Below are positions 16,807-24,756 of a DNA stretch of 64,000 bases, piece by piece. The DNA is taken from contig QXXF01000005.1 of the NCBI GenBank assembly GCA_009911365.1, forward strand, positions 186,001 through 250,000. The letters run 5' to 3'. The notes under the pieces were generated by a model, which had not been told where the DNA came from, did no database searches, and saw only the letters and a program-made list of their open reading frames with translations. The position numbers were made by a program, and so were the translations under genes. Numbering within the stretch: the stretch's first letter is position 1; each line of letters starts with the position of its first letter. The DNA is from Clostridiales bacterium (GTDB lineage Bacteria > Bacillota > Clostridia > Peptostreptococcales > Anaerovoracaceae).

Positions 16807-18192
16807 ATGAGTGAAAACGCAGAAAAAAGGGATCAGCGCATCCATGACATGACAGCGGGCGATCCCAAAAAGCTGATATTGACATTCATGCTGCCTCTGA
16901 TGGCAGGCAATTTCCTACAGCAGTTATATACGGTCATAGACGCGGCGATCGTAGGAAAAGGCGTCGGCGTGGACGCTCTGGCGGCTATTGGATCCACGGA
17001 TTGGATTTACTGGTTCATGCTCTGGGCGGCAGTGGGATTTGGACAAGGCTTTTCCATATTGACCGCCAATTATTTTGGAGAGAAAAATGATTCCATGCTG
17101 AGAAAAAGCGTCAATACGTCCCTTTGGCTCAGCCTTGCCGCTGGAACTGGGCTGGCAGTGATCGGAGTGGTTTTCGCGGGGCCCATGCTGCGGCTTTTGA
17201 ATACACCAGAGAATATCTATCATTATGCCCATGTTTATATCATCATTATGTACATTGGCATTTTTGTGGTACAGCAGTACAATACGATTTCCTGTATCCT
17301 CAGAGCATTGGGTGATAGCAAAACGCCATTTATCGCTCTGCTGATTTCTACGGTACTGAATATCAGTCTTGATCTTCTGTTCGTGCTGGTGTTCAAATGG
17401 GGCGTGGCCGGAGCGGCGGCAGCTAGCGGCATTGCTCAGTTGATTGCCTGCGTTTATTGTTTGATTGTGTTGCGCGGGATAGAACTTCTAAGATCTAGTG
17501 AGGAAGAGAAACGGCCTGATGGAAATTTGATAAAAAAAGTATGGGGTAGAGGTATTGCCACGGCATTCCAATATGCCATCATCGCTGTTGGTGGCATTGT
17601 GGTCCAATATGCCTTGAATTCGCTAGGCATGATATATGTGGCTGGATTCACTGCGACGAACAAGCTATATGGTGTGCTGGAAACAATTTCTCTGGCTATG
17701 GGCAGTGCCATGATGGTGTACACTAGTCAGAATTATGGGGCAAAAAATCTAGATCGGATCCGAAAAGGGACTAGGATCAGCTTGATTTTTGGGATTATCA
17801 CCTCTCTGATTATGGGCAGCATCATGATTATATTCGGAAAGCGGATTCTGATGCTGTTTATTTCAGCGGACGCGGCTATCGCGGGCGATGTTCTGGCGGT
17901 GGCTTATCGATATCTCTTTATCATGGGAGTTTTGCTGCTGGCCCTTTATGCGGTCAATACATATCGTTCCACTGTTATGGGAATGAACAGGATGATCCTA
18001 GTGGTGGTGGGCAGTGCTACTGAGTTAGTTTGCCGCGTGATCATGGCATTTTTGGTCATTAGGGTGATCGGTGAGCAAGGGATCTATTTTGTGGAAGTGA
18101 CCGCATGGATTGGTGCTGACTTGATTTTAGTCACCGGGTATTATGTGATCATGCATGGGATCAAGAAAAAAGACAGCGCATATGAAGCTTGA
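16807..18192 (+). CDS. MATE-family efflux transporter
   Basis: 461-residue polytopic protein of 12 predicted membrane segments, MATE type (DinF/NorM superfamily). The N-terminal repeat begins LMLPLMAGNFLQQLYTVIDA and the second half begins FQYAIIAVGGIVVQYALNSL, with GYYVIMHGIKKK at the C-terminus. It would export drugs or metabolites by Na+ or H+ antiport. The start follows GTTGAAAGGAACAGGAC. It is convergent with a second MATE gene. Confidence 0.9.
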   Translation: MSENAEKRDQRIHDMTAGDPKKLILTFMLPLMAGNFLQQLYTVIDAAIVGKGVGVDALAAIGSTDWIYWFMLWAAVGFGQGFSILTANYFGEKNDSMLRKSVNTSLWLSLAAGTGLAVIGVVFAGPMLRLLNTPENIYHYAHVYIIIMYIGIFVVQQYNTISCILRALGDSKTPFIALLISTVLNISLDLLFVLVFKWGVAGAAAASGIAQLIACVYCLIVLRGIELLRSSEEEKRPDGNLIKKVWGRGIATAFQYAIIAVGGIVVQYALNSLGMIYVAGFTATNKLYGVLETISLAMGSAMMVYTSQNYGAKNLDRIRKGTRISLIFGIITSLIMGSIMIIFGKRILMLFISADAAIAGDVLAVAYRYLFIMGVLLLALYAVNTYRSTVMGMNRMILVVVGSATELVCRVIMAFLVIRVIGEQGIYFVEVTAWIGADLILVTGYYVIMHGIKKKDSAYEA

Positions 18193-18219
18193 GGACGCAG
18201 AGTTTTTATATGCCAATAG

Positions 18220-18253
18220 ACAGCCTGAACCTGAAACAAATGGTTCAGGCTGT
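18220..18253. terminator. Inverted repeat between the convergent MATE genes
   Basis: Perfect 12-bp arms (ACAGCCTGAACC / GGTTCAGGCTGT) with a 10-base loop. It overlaps the stop codon of the leftward MATE gene. There is no good T run on either strand, so it is a likely but not certain bidirectional terminator. Confidence 0.55.
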
Positions 18254-19588
18254 TCCTTTGGGCAGCTGTTTCATACAGTGATGAAACAGCAGAACAGATA
18301 CTGCTGCGCCGATCAATTCTGTCACCCAGAACGCATGCCATACGCCGGTGGCTTGTAAAACCCGGCTTAGAGCAAAGGCAATGGGGATGAGGGCAATGTA
18401 TCGAATGATAGAAATCACTAGAGACGGCAACCCTTTTCCCAACCCTTCCAGGGTGCCGCATGTGATGACGGAGATTGCGGACACTAAAAAACCACAGCTG
18501 ATGAACCGCAAGGCCTCTATTCCAGCGGCAATGGTCTGGGGATTGGACGAGAACAAGCCCATCAATTGTTTGGGCAGCACCAGGCAGAGACTAGTTCCAA
18601 GAGCCATGATCAGCGCACTGAGCAAGAGTGCGGTCCCGTGGACGCATTTCACCCGGCCAAGTTCTCCTGCGCCGTAATTATAGCCCACCAAGGGCCGAAT
18701 GCCTTGGACAATGCCGTTGGTAGTGAGGTAAATAAAGGTCTGCAGCTTGTAGTAAATTCCCAAGACCAGCACATGCGTCTGGGAAAATTCCGCCAAGATC
18801 CCATTGAGTGCCGTGATCAAAAGAGATGGCAGGGCCATGTTCAGCGTGGCCGGGATTCCCACTGCATATAGCCGTTCGCGGATCCTGCTGTCCATCATGG
18901 AGCGTTCTATCCTGATACGCACAGGCATCGGAGTTTTTAGAAATACAATGATATAAAAAACAAGGGTGATCCCCTGGCCGATGCCAGTTGCCAGAGCGGC
19001 CCCTTTGATTCCAAGTTCTGGAAAAAATCCAATGCCAAAGATCAGGATCGGATCTAAAATAATGTTAGCTAAGCACCCGATCATCATGCCAGCCATAGAA
19101 ACCTTCATCCTGCCCACGGCTTGGAAAATTTTTTCAAAGCACACGCCCACTGTGATCACCACGGAAAAGAGAAATACAATATAAGAATATTGGGTCCCAT
19201 AGGAAAGGGTTTCCGCATCTGACGTGAACAACCCTAAAAACAATCTTGCGCTGGACAGGCATCCCGCAGTCAGCAGAATCCCGTGAAGTCCATTAAGAAT
19301 CAGCCCTTGAGAAACGGACTGGTCAGCGGCTTTTGGGTTTTCCGCACCTAGGAAATAAGCGGCTGCGGCGTTGATGCCCACGCCAAAACCCACGGCCACG
19401 GCCATGACCAGATTTTGCAGGGGAAACACAAGAGACAGGGCGGTCATGGCGCTTTCGCTGATTTTAGCCACAAAGTAACTGTCCACGATATTGTAGAGCG
19501 CATTCACCAGCATGGAAATGGCCATAGGAAAGGACATGGACAATACCAATGGGAGCACGGGTTTTTCTTTCATATAAAGTTGACTCAT
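18245..19588 (-). CDS. MATE-family efflux transporter
   Basis: 447-residue MATE transporter, a different subgroup from its convergent neighbour. It has LSMSFPMAISMLVNALYNIV in TM1, the charged loop AENPKAADQS, and the second-half start GIPATLNMALPSLLITALNG. The start was placed at MSQLYMKEKPV rather than 15 codons upstream because family members begin here and AAAGGAATCC precedes it. The leader holds a promoter, a 14-residue ORF and a strong terminator hairpin, suggesting attenuation control. Confidence 0.9.
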   Translation of the reverse strand: MSQLYMKEKPVLPLVLSMSFPMAISMLVNALYNIVDSYFVAKISESAMTALSLVFPLQNLVMAVAVGFGVGINAAAAYFLGAENPKAADQSVSQGLILNGLHGILLTAGCLSSARLFLGLFTSDAETLSYGTQYSYIVFLFSVVITVGVCFEKIFQAVGRMKVSMAGMMIGCLANIILDPILIFGIGFFPELGIKGAALATGIGQGITLVFYIIVFLKTPMPVRIRIERSMMDSRIRERLYAVGIPATLNMALPSLLITALNGILAEFSQTHVLVLGIYYKLQTFIYLTTNGIVQGIRPLVGYNYGAGELGRVKCVHGTALLLSALIMALGTSLCLVLPKQLMGLFSSNPQTIAAGIEALRFISCGFLVSAISVITCGTLEGLGKGLPSLVISIIRYIALIPIAFALSRVLQATGVWHAFWVTELIGAAVSVLLFHHCMKQLPKGTA

Positions 19589-19622
19589 GATCAGGGATTC
19601 CTTTCTTTTTTTGTATTCAATG

Positions 19623-19675
19623 AAAAAGGCCATAGACTTTACTGTTTAAAATCAGAAACAATAAAATCTATAGCC
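19623..19675 (-). terminator. Attenuator-like terminator in the MATE leader
   Basis: On the leftward strand a 14-bp stem (19675-19662 with 19641-19628, two G-U pairs, otherwise perfect) is followed by TTTTT. It lies between a consensus promoter and the MATE start codon, so full-length transcripts must read through it. Confidence 0.65.
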
Positions 19676-19696
19676 TCTTTTTTGTCTGGCAGACAT
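19652..19696 (-). other. Possible leader peptide ORF of the MATE gene
   Basis: ATG to TGA encoding MSARQKRGYRFYCF. Codons 8 onward lie on the 5' arm of the terminator stem, and the stop codon is in its loop, the geometry of ribosome-controlled attenuation. There is no clear Shine-Dalgarno site and the ATG would be about 8-9 bases from the predicted RNA start. This is inference. Confidence 0.3.
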
Positions 19697-19710
19697 ATGT
19701 GACTTTATAT

Positions 19711-19739
19711 ATCCTACTCTTTTTTGCGCTGGCTGTCAA
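19711..19739 (-). promoter_or_regulatory. Promoter of the leftward MATE gene
   Basis: TTGACA (19739-19734) and TAGGAT (19716-19711) with a 17-base spacer on the leftward strand; about 115 bases of leader follow. Confidence 0.65.
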
Positions 19740-19863
19740 TGGATTTTTTAATGGGCGATCCAAGCAGCTGTTTCAAATTGATGCTATAGGATTTTTGGTA
19801 CTCGCAGGCAAACGTATTGAGGAATGGCTTAGAATCAAGGGGGGTGAGCGTAGTAGGGTTCAT
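19714..19863 (-). CDS. Small ORF or gene remnant upstream of MATE
   Basis: 49 codons, starting MNPTTLTPLDSKPFLN and ending PIKKSIDSQRKKE. There is no convincing ribosome site; AGGA lies 15 bases before the ATG, and the ATG is inside the inverted repeat at 19854-19884. Residue composition is protein-like but no family is recognised. It may be the tail of a lost gene. Its last codons overlap the MATE promoter. Confidence 0.25.
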   Translation of the reverse strand: MNPTTLTPLDSKPFLNTFACEYQKSYSINLKQLLGSPIKKSIDSQRKKE

Positions 19864-19890
19864 CGAAGTGGTCGATGAATCCTATTTTTG
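19854..19890 (+). terminator. Orphan rightward terminator
   Basis: A 13-bp stem (19854-19866 with 19872-19884, one G-U pair) with loop AGTGG, then ATTTTTG. No rightward gene precedes it, so the gene it served may have been lost, or the hairpin has another role. Confidence 0.5.
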
Positions 19891-19930
19891 TATAAGGAAA
19901 ACCCCATATTCCCGCCATTTTCTCTAAAGC

Positions 19931-19996
19931 TTACCATTTGGTAACTATCCTACTTGAAAGTGCCGTCTTTACAATCTCGCAACCCACAGGCATAAT
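19931..19996 (+). promoter_or_regulatory. HxlR-type operator and promoter, copy 1
   Basis: Palindrome TTACC-ATTT-GGTAA at 19931-19944, a second half-site pair CTACTTGAAAGTG, then TTTACA (19968) and CATAAT (19991) at 17-base spacing. It drives the sirtuin pseudogene. The layout matches operators of HxlR/DUF24 regulators; an hxlR gene lies 1.4 kb downstream. Confidence 0.65.
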
Positions 19997-20024
19997 GAAG
20001 ACATGAACAGAGGGAGGCGAAAAA

Positions 20025-20404
20025 ATGACAGAGAGATCAAGAGATGACCTCAAGGGGGTCACTGAAAAGCTCCGGCAGGCGGACGCTGTGATCATCGGTG
20101 CGGGAGCGGGGCTTTCCACAGCTGCGGGCTTCACTTACGCAGGTGAACGCTTCCAAAAATATTTCCAAGATTTTATTGACCAATATGGATTTTCCGATAT
20201 GTATTCCGCTGGGTTTTATCCCTTTGAAACGCCTGAGGAGCATTGGGCATAGCGGGCTGGCATCAGGCAGCAGAGCGGTACGGAGCGTTTCTAAAGCAGT
20301 ATCAGGGAAAAAAGTTGCTGCTTTTGGAGCTGGGCGTGGGCGGCAACACGCCGGGGATTATCAAATATCCGTTTTGGCAGATGACAATGAGAAAGATGGG
20401 TTAA
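20025..20404 (+). pseudogene. Sirtuin (SirTM-like) pseudogene
   Basis: Remnant of a macrodomain-linked sirtuin. The first frame reads VIIGAGAGLSTAAGFTYAG and ends at FYPFETPEEHWA followed by a stop. The protein then resumes in another frame at GWHQAAERYGAFLKQYQG, LLLLELGVGGNTPGII and KYPFWQMTMRKMG, then stops. The central part with the catalytic His and zinc cysteines is deleted and the C-terminal part is cut short. The ribosome site GAGGGAGGCGAAAAA and an HxlR-type promoter are intact. SirTM enzymes normally ADP-ribosylate a GcvH-like protein and pair with a macrodomain hydrolase, as here. Confidence 0.8.
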
Positions 20405-20440
20405 AAACACGGAAAGAAAACAGGAAGGAGTGCGGACGCA

Positions 20441-21333
20441 ATGCGAGATTTGAAAACACAGGAACAGCGGCTGGGTTATTTGCTGGATGAACTGTGACAG
20501 AAACAGACAGTGTACGAAGATACTCCATTGCCGAAAATAAAGAAAGACAAGCGAGATCTGATGTGATCCTTTGTCAATGTAAGAATGCTGGAGCCGATCG
20601 CAGAGTCCTTTTTAGAAATCCAGGATCAGTTTCTTCAGGAAGAAGCCAGGGAAAAGGGGATCACAAAGGCGTGGGACCTGCCTGCTGTTGCGAAAGAATT
20701 TCATTGTCAAGATCTGCTGACACAACGGATCTCCCTGTGGAAGGGAGATATCACTACACTGGCGGCGGATGCGATTGTCAACGCCGCTAACTCCCAGATG
20801 CTGGGCTGTTTCGTGCCATGCTGCGGGTGCATTGACAATGCCATCCACACAGTTGCGAGCATCCAGCTGCGAGAGGCCTGCGGCAGACTCATGGTGCAGC
20901 AGGGGCATGAGGAAGAAACGGGCAAAGCAAAGGTCACGCCGGGTTTCAACCTTCCGAGCAAGTATGTGATTCATACAGTGGGACCGATCATCACAGGAAC
21001 ATTGACAACAGAGGACTGCCAGTTGCTGGCGTCCTGCTATCGTTCCCGCCTGGAACTGGCGGCGGAACAAGGACTCAAAACCATCGTCTTTTGCTGTATT
21101 TCCACTGGAGAGTTTCGCTTCCCACGGGAAAAGCAGCGGAGATTGTCGTACGTACGGTCATGGAATTTTTAAAAACAGATCAGCAAATCAAAAAAGTGAT
21201 TTTTAATGTGTTTCAGCAGGAAGATTATAAAATTTATCAAAGGATTTGGACGCAGAGGAAAAGCGTGGAATTACACAAAACTTACCATAAAGTAACTATC
21301 CCACTTAAAAGTGCTGTCTTTACAACGATGTAG
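20441..21333 (+). pseudogene. Macrodomain ADP-ribose hydrolase pseudogene
   Basis: Remnant of a protein-ADP-ribosyl hydrolase (zinc macrodomain type). It starts after GGAAGGAGTGCGGACGCA as MRDLKTQEQRLGYLLDEL, then has in-frame TGA at codon 19 and a second TGA before SFVNVRMLEPIAESF. The macrodomain follows: ITTLAADAIVNAANSQMLG, CCGCIDNAIH, YVIHTVGPII, FCCISTGEFRFP. A frameshift near 21,123 then moves the rest (TGKAAEIVVRTVMEFL) to another frame. Both TGA codons fit CGA-to-TGA changes by position in the family. Three independent lesions make it non-functional. Confidence 0.85.
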
Positions 21334-21347
21334 ATAACATGCATAAT
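21282..21347 (+). promoter_or_regulatory. HxlR-type operator and promoter, copy 2 (direct repeat of copy 1)
   Basis: TTACCATAAAGTAA, CCACTTAAAAGTG, TTTACA (21319) and CATAAT (21342) at 17-base spacing. It lines up with copy 1 over about 75 bases in the same direction. It points into the 3' end of hxlR, antisense to it, with no gene of its own. Confidence 0.6.
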
Positions 21348-21374
21348 GAAGAGACGGTAAGGAAAGTGAACGAA

Positions 21375-21710
21375 TCAGCCAGCGGCGACACGATTTTTGT
21401 AAGCGATGCCCCAAGCGGTCATAGAATCTAAAACAGGCTGAAGGCTCATGCCGATTTCAGTCAAAGCGTACTCCACTCTTGGCGGTACTTCTGGATACAC
21501 TGTCCGCAAAACAAGGTCAGCGGACTCCATATCTCGGAGATTGCTGGTCAGGACTTTCTGAGAAATCCCGGCAAGAGAGCGCATTAGTTCGTTAAACCGT
21601 TTGGTTCCATCCAGAAGATCACGGATGATGAGAACCTTCCATTTATTCCCGATGAGCTGGAGCGTCGTTTCCACAGGGCATGCGGGGAGTGGCTTGGATT
21701 TGGTAGGCAT
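21375..21710 (-). CDS. HxlR-family (DUF24) winged-helix regulator
   Basis: 111-residue MarR-related regulator. PLPACPVETTLQLIGNKWKV carries the N-terminal Cys used for thiol or quinone sensing in HypR/YodB-type members. The recognition helix region is RFNELMRSLAGISQKVLTS, and the wing is VYPEVPPRVEYALTE. The start at MPTKSKPL follows AAAGGAATCTTGATT; 11 further codons upstream are possible but unlikely. It is divergent from a flavin/ferredoxin gene, a common pairing for redox-responsive HxlR proteins, and matching operators lie nearby. Confidence 0.9.
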   Translation of the reverse strand: MPTKSKPLPACPVETTLQLIGNKWKVLIIRDLLDGTKRFNELMRSLAGISQKVLTSNLRDMESADLVLRTVYPEVPPRVEYALTEIGMSLQPVLDSMTAWGIAYKNRVAAG

Positions 21711-21787
21711 AATCAAGATTCCTTTCTGTAATGTAAAACGCAATCGATAACTCAGTATATCGCAATTTGCGAAGGAGGTAAAGAATA

Positions 21788-22396
21788 ATGAACGAGAAAG
21801 CGCGAAAATATGTGGATCTTTTCCGGCAAGTCAAAATCGCGTCCGCAGGGACCGTGGACGAACAGGGGTGTCCGCAGAGCAGGATCATCAACGTCATGAT
21901 CGCAGCAGACGAAGGCATGTACATTGTGACAGCCAAGGGGAAGCCTTTTTACAAGCAATTGACAGAAACGGGGAAAATCGCCCTCAGTGCCATGTGCCCG
22001 GACTGCCAGTCCCTAAAATTCACAGGGAGCGTTAAACAAGCGGACAAGGAATGGGTGGACCGGGTATTTGAGCAAAACCCAGGGATGAATGAGGTTTATC
22101 CAGGAGAAACGAGAAATGCGCTGGAAGCTTTTCTGATTTACGAAGGAAGCGGAGAATGGTTCGATCTCCTTCGCTATCCCGTCACCCGGGAAACCTTCGC
22201 CTATGGCAGGGAAGAAGAGCCTGCGGGGTTTGTGATCGAAGAATCTTGTATCAGCTGCGGAGCCTGCCTGGCGGTCTGTCCGCAGCAGTGCGTCATGGAA
22301 GGAAAACCGTATAAAATCACATGGGCGCACTGCCTCCAATGCGGAGCGTGCGCAGAAGCGTGCCCGGCGGGCGCAGTGAAACGGCTTCACCCTTAA
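21788..22396 (+). CDS. Pyridoxamine-phosphate-oxidase-like flavoprotein fused to 2x[4Fe-4S] ferredoxin
   Basis: 202 residues. The N-terminal split-barrel flavin-binding domain (about residues 1-130) has the PQSRIINVMIAADEGMYIVT strand. The C-terminus has two cluster motifs, CISCGACLAVCPQQC and CLQCGACAEACP. It probably transfers electrons from ferredoxin-type clusters to FMN to reduce an unknown substrate. The start follows GAAGGAGGTAAAGAATA. It is divergent from hxlR with a 77-base gap that contains the palindrome CGCAATTTGCG (21761-21771), so control by that regulator is likely. Confidence 0.85.
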   Translation: MNEKARKYVDLFRQVKIASAGTVDEQGCPQSRIINVMIAADEGMYIVTAKGKPFYKQLTETGKIALSAMCPDCQSLKFTGSVKQADKEWVDRVFEQNPGMNEVYPGETRNALEAFLIYEGSGEWFDLLRYPVTRETFAYGREEEPAGFVIEESCISCGACLAVCPQQCVMEGKPYKITWAHCLQCGACAEACPAGAVKRLHP

Positions 22397-22441
22397 GACG
22401 CAAGGAGAAATGGGAAAAATCGTCAATGAGGAGGCTATGAT

Positions 22442-23086
22442 TTGGAATTTTTAAAAGAAGTGATTCAGCTTTACATACAGAGAAGCGACTGGTTCGCCCA
22501 GCTCATTGGGGAACATATCCTGCTGTCCGCCATCGCTATTATTTTGGCGGGAAGCATTGGCCTGCTGCTGGGCATCTGGATCGCGGAGCATGAAAAAATC
22601 GCCCCGCCAGTATTGGGCATCGCGAATGTGTTTTATACTATCCCATCCATTTCCCTGTTGGGGATGCTGATCCCTTTTCTGGGGATCGGCAATGGAACCG
22701 CGGTAGCGGCACTGACTATTTACGGGATCATGCCTATGGTAAGAAACACTTACGCGGGTCTAAAGGGAGTCAGCCAAGATGTGATTACGGCGGCTTACGG
22801 CATGGGAAGCACAGATTTCCAAGTGATGACCAAGATCAAGCTTCCACTGGCTCTGGGCGTGATCATCGCCGGGGTCCGCAACATGGTGGTCATGACCATT
22901 TCCGTGGCAGCCATTGCTTCCTTTATCGGGGCCGGCGGCCTGGGGGTGGCAATTTACCGAGGCATCACGATTTATGACACAGCTATGACATTTGGCGGGA
23001 GTTTTCTCATTGCGCTGATCGCATTGGTGAGCGACCTCCTGCTGGGGCATTTCGAAAAAAGGATCAAGAGAAAGAGAGGAATTTGA
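22442..23086 (+). CDS. Osmoprotectant-type ABC transporter permease
   Basis: 214-residue OpuCB/OpuBB-like permease with five to six membrane segments. The EAA-type loop is GLKGVSQDVITAAYGMG followed by IKLPLALGVIIAGVRN. It starts with TTG, 7 bases after AGGAGG. The next gene starts 1 base after its stop. It forms the membrane part of an importer with the following two genes; members take up glycine betaine, choline, carnitine or related compounds. Confidence 0.9.
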   Translation: MEFLKEVIQLYIQRSDWFAQLIGEHILLSAIAIILAGSIGLLLGIWIAEHEKIAPPVLGIANVFYTIPSISLLGMLIPFLGIGNGTAVAALTIYGIMPMVRNTYAGLKGVSQDVITAAYGMGSTDFQVMTKIKLPLALGVIIAGVRNMVVMTISVAAIASFIGAGGLGVAIYRGITIYDTAMTFGGSFLIALIALVSDLLLGHFEKRIKRKRGI

Positions 23087-23087
23087 C

Positions 23088-24002
23088 ATGAAAACAGCAA
23101 AAAAATTAATCGCATTGACACTAACGCTCCTGATGGTACTGGCTTTTACTGCCTGTGGCAGCGGCCCAGAGGCAAAGGGGCCGATCAAAATCGCTACAAA
23201 GCCTATGACCGAGCAATATATCCTAGGAGAAATGCTAAAGCTGCTTATTGAGGAAAAGACTGACTACACGGCGGAAATCACAAAAGGCGTGGGCGGCGGG
23301 ACCAGCAATATCCAGCCAGCTATGGAAAAGGGCGACTTTGACCTTTATCCCGAATACACTTCCAGCGGATGGATGATGGTGCTAAAGCACGATTCCGCGG
23401 GGGTGAGCGATGAGGAAATGTTTGAAAAACTCCAATCCGAGTACAGTGAAAAATATGGCATGACTTGGGTAGGGCTTTATGGATTCAACAACACCTTCAC
23501 CATTGCGGTTAGTAAAAAGACCGCGGACCAATATCATCTGAAAACCGGATCCGACTTGGCAAAGGTGTCGGACAAGTTGGTATTTGGCGGAAACCCAGAT
23601 TATATAGAGCGGGCAGATGGCTTTCCTGCGCTGTGCGATATTTATGGGTACGAGTTCAAGGATGTGAAAGACATTGATATTGGTCTGAAGTACCAAGCAC
23701 TGGAAAAGGGGGACATTGACGTGACAAATGGATTCACTACCGATGCCCAGCTGAGCCGGGACACAGTGCGTGTCTTGGAGGATGACAAGCATTACCAAGT
23801 GAACTATTTTTGTTCCACGGTTGTCAGAGAAGACGCATTGGAAACGTACCCAGAATTAAAAGAAACGCTGATGCTGATGGATGGCATCTTGACGGACCGG
23901 GAAATGGCAGGCTTAAATGACCAAGTAGAAAACCAAGGCAAGGAAGATGTTGACGTGGCACGGGAATTTCTTGCGGAGAAAGGCCTTGTGAAAGGAGAAT
24001 AA
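23088..24002 (+). CDS. Osmoprotectant-type ABC transporter substrate-binding lipoprotein
   Basis: 304 residues. The lipoprotein signal ends FTAC with lipid-attached Cys23. The mature domain is of the OpuAC/OpuCC class (IATKPMTEQYILGEMLK, the ITKGVGGGTSNIQPAMEKG motif, DLYPEYTSSGW, FTTDAQLSR). The ligand-box aromatic residues are not resolved by eye, so the exact substrate is open. It is encoded between permease and ATPase; the latter begins 1 base after its stop. Confidence 0.9.
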   Translation: MKTAKKLIALTLTLLMVLAFTACGSGPEAKGPIKIATKPMTEQYILGEMLKLLIEEKTDYTAEITKGVGGGTSNIQPAMEKGDFDLYPEYTSSGWMMVLKHDSAGVSDEEMFEKLQSEYSEKYGMTWVGLYGFNNTFTIAVSKKTADQYHLKTGSDLAKVSDKLVFGGNPDYIERADGFPALCDIYGYEFKDVKDIDIGLKYQALEKGDIDVTNGFTTDAQLSRDTVRVLEDDKHYQVNYFCSTVVREDALETYPELKETLMLMDGILTDREMAGLNDQVENQGKEDVDVAREFLAEKGLVKGE

Positions 24003-24003
24003 C

Positions 24004-24744
24004 GTGGACATGATTCGATTGGACCATGTGAGCAAGAGCTTTGATGGAAAAAAGATATTAGGCGATTTCAGCATTTCTGTAAACAAAGGGGAATTTTTGA
24101 CTGTCATCGGTCGCTCAGGATGCGGGAAAACAACGATGCTGAAAAGCATGAACGGCTTGCACTGGCCGGACAGTGGGAAGGTCTTCGTGGAAGGCAGGGA
24201 GCTGACGCAAAGCAATGTGATCGAAATCAGGCGCACCATTGGCTATGTGATCCAAAACCGGGGGCTGTTTCCCCACATGACCGTGGAAAAAAACATCACA
24301 TACGTGCCAGTGATCAGCGGCAAAAAGAACAAAGCTGAAAATCGGGAGTTGGCTCTCAAGCTTTTGAAAACCGTGGGACTGGATGAAGACTCGCTTCTCC
24401 GATATCCATCGGAGCTTTCTGGAGGCCAGCAGCAGCGGGTAGGGATCGCCCGGGCCTTAGCATCTGACCCGAAAATCATGCTCATGGACGAACCTTTTGG
24501 CGCTTTAGATGAAATCACTCGGCAAGCGATGCAGGATGAAATCATGAAGCTGCATCAAAAATTGGGGATCACTATTGTTTTTATCACCCACGATATCCGA
24601 GAAGCGATGAAACTGGGAGATCGGATCCTAGTGATGGATCAAGGAAAAATCCTCCAGCTGGACAAGCCGGAGGTGATCCAAAAGCACCCGACCCACCCTT
24701 TTGTGAAGGAATTGATTGGGGCGGGAAGCCGGGAGCAGCTATAG
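24004..24744 (+). CDS. Osmoprotectant-type ABC transporter ATPase
   Basis: 246 residues. Walker A GRSGCGKTT, signature LSGGQQQRVGIARAL, Walker B IMLMDEPFGALD and switch His in ITHD are all intact. Closest in type to OpuCA/ProV, but it lacks the C-terminal CBS pair those proteins often use to sense ionic strength. It starts with GTG after AAAGGAGAATAAC; the ATG two codons later is the alternative. Confidence 0.92.
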   Translation: MDMIRLDHVSKSFDGKKILGDFSISVNKGEFLTVIGRSGCGKTTMLKSMNGLHWPDSGKVFVEGRELTQSNVIEIRRTIGYVIQNRGLFPHMTVEKNITYVPVISGKKNKAENRELALKLLKTVGLDEDSLLRYPSELSGGQQQRVGIARALASDPKIMLMDEPFGALDEITRQAMQDEIMKLHQKLGITIVFITHDIREAMKLGDRILVMDQGKILQLDKPEVIQKHPTHPFVKELIGAGSREQL

Positions 24745-24756
24745 TGACGCATTGCT

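Noticed and set aside
20490-20575. Two in-frame TGA codons in the macrodomain gene (and one at 58,254) as recoding (Sec or Trp)
   Set aside because: TGA ends several intact genes here (folBK, both CobW-like units), no SECIS-like hairpin was seen after the TGAs, and the macrodomain gene also has a frameshift. Simple nonsense mutation fits better.
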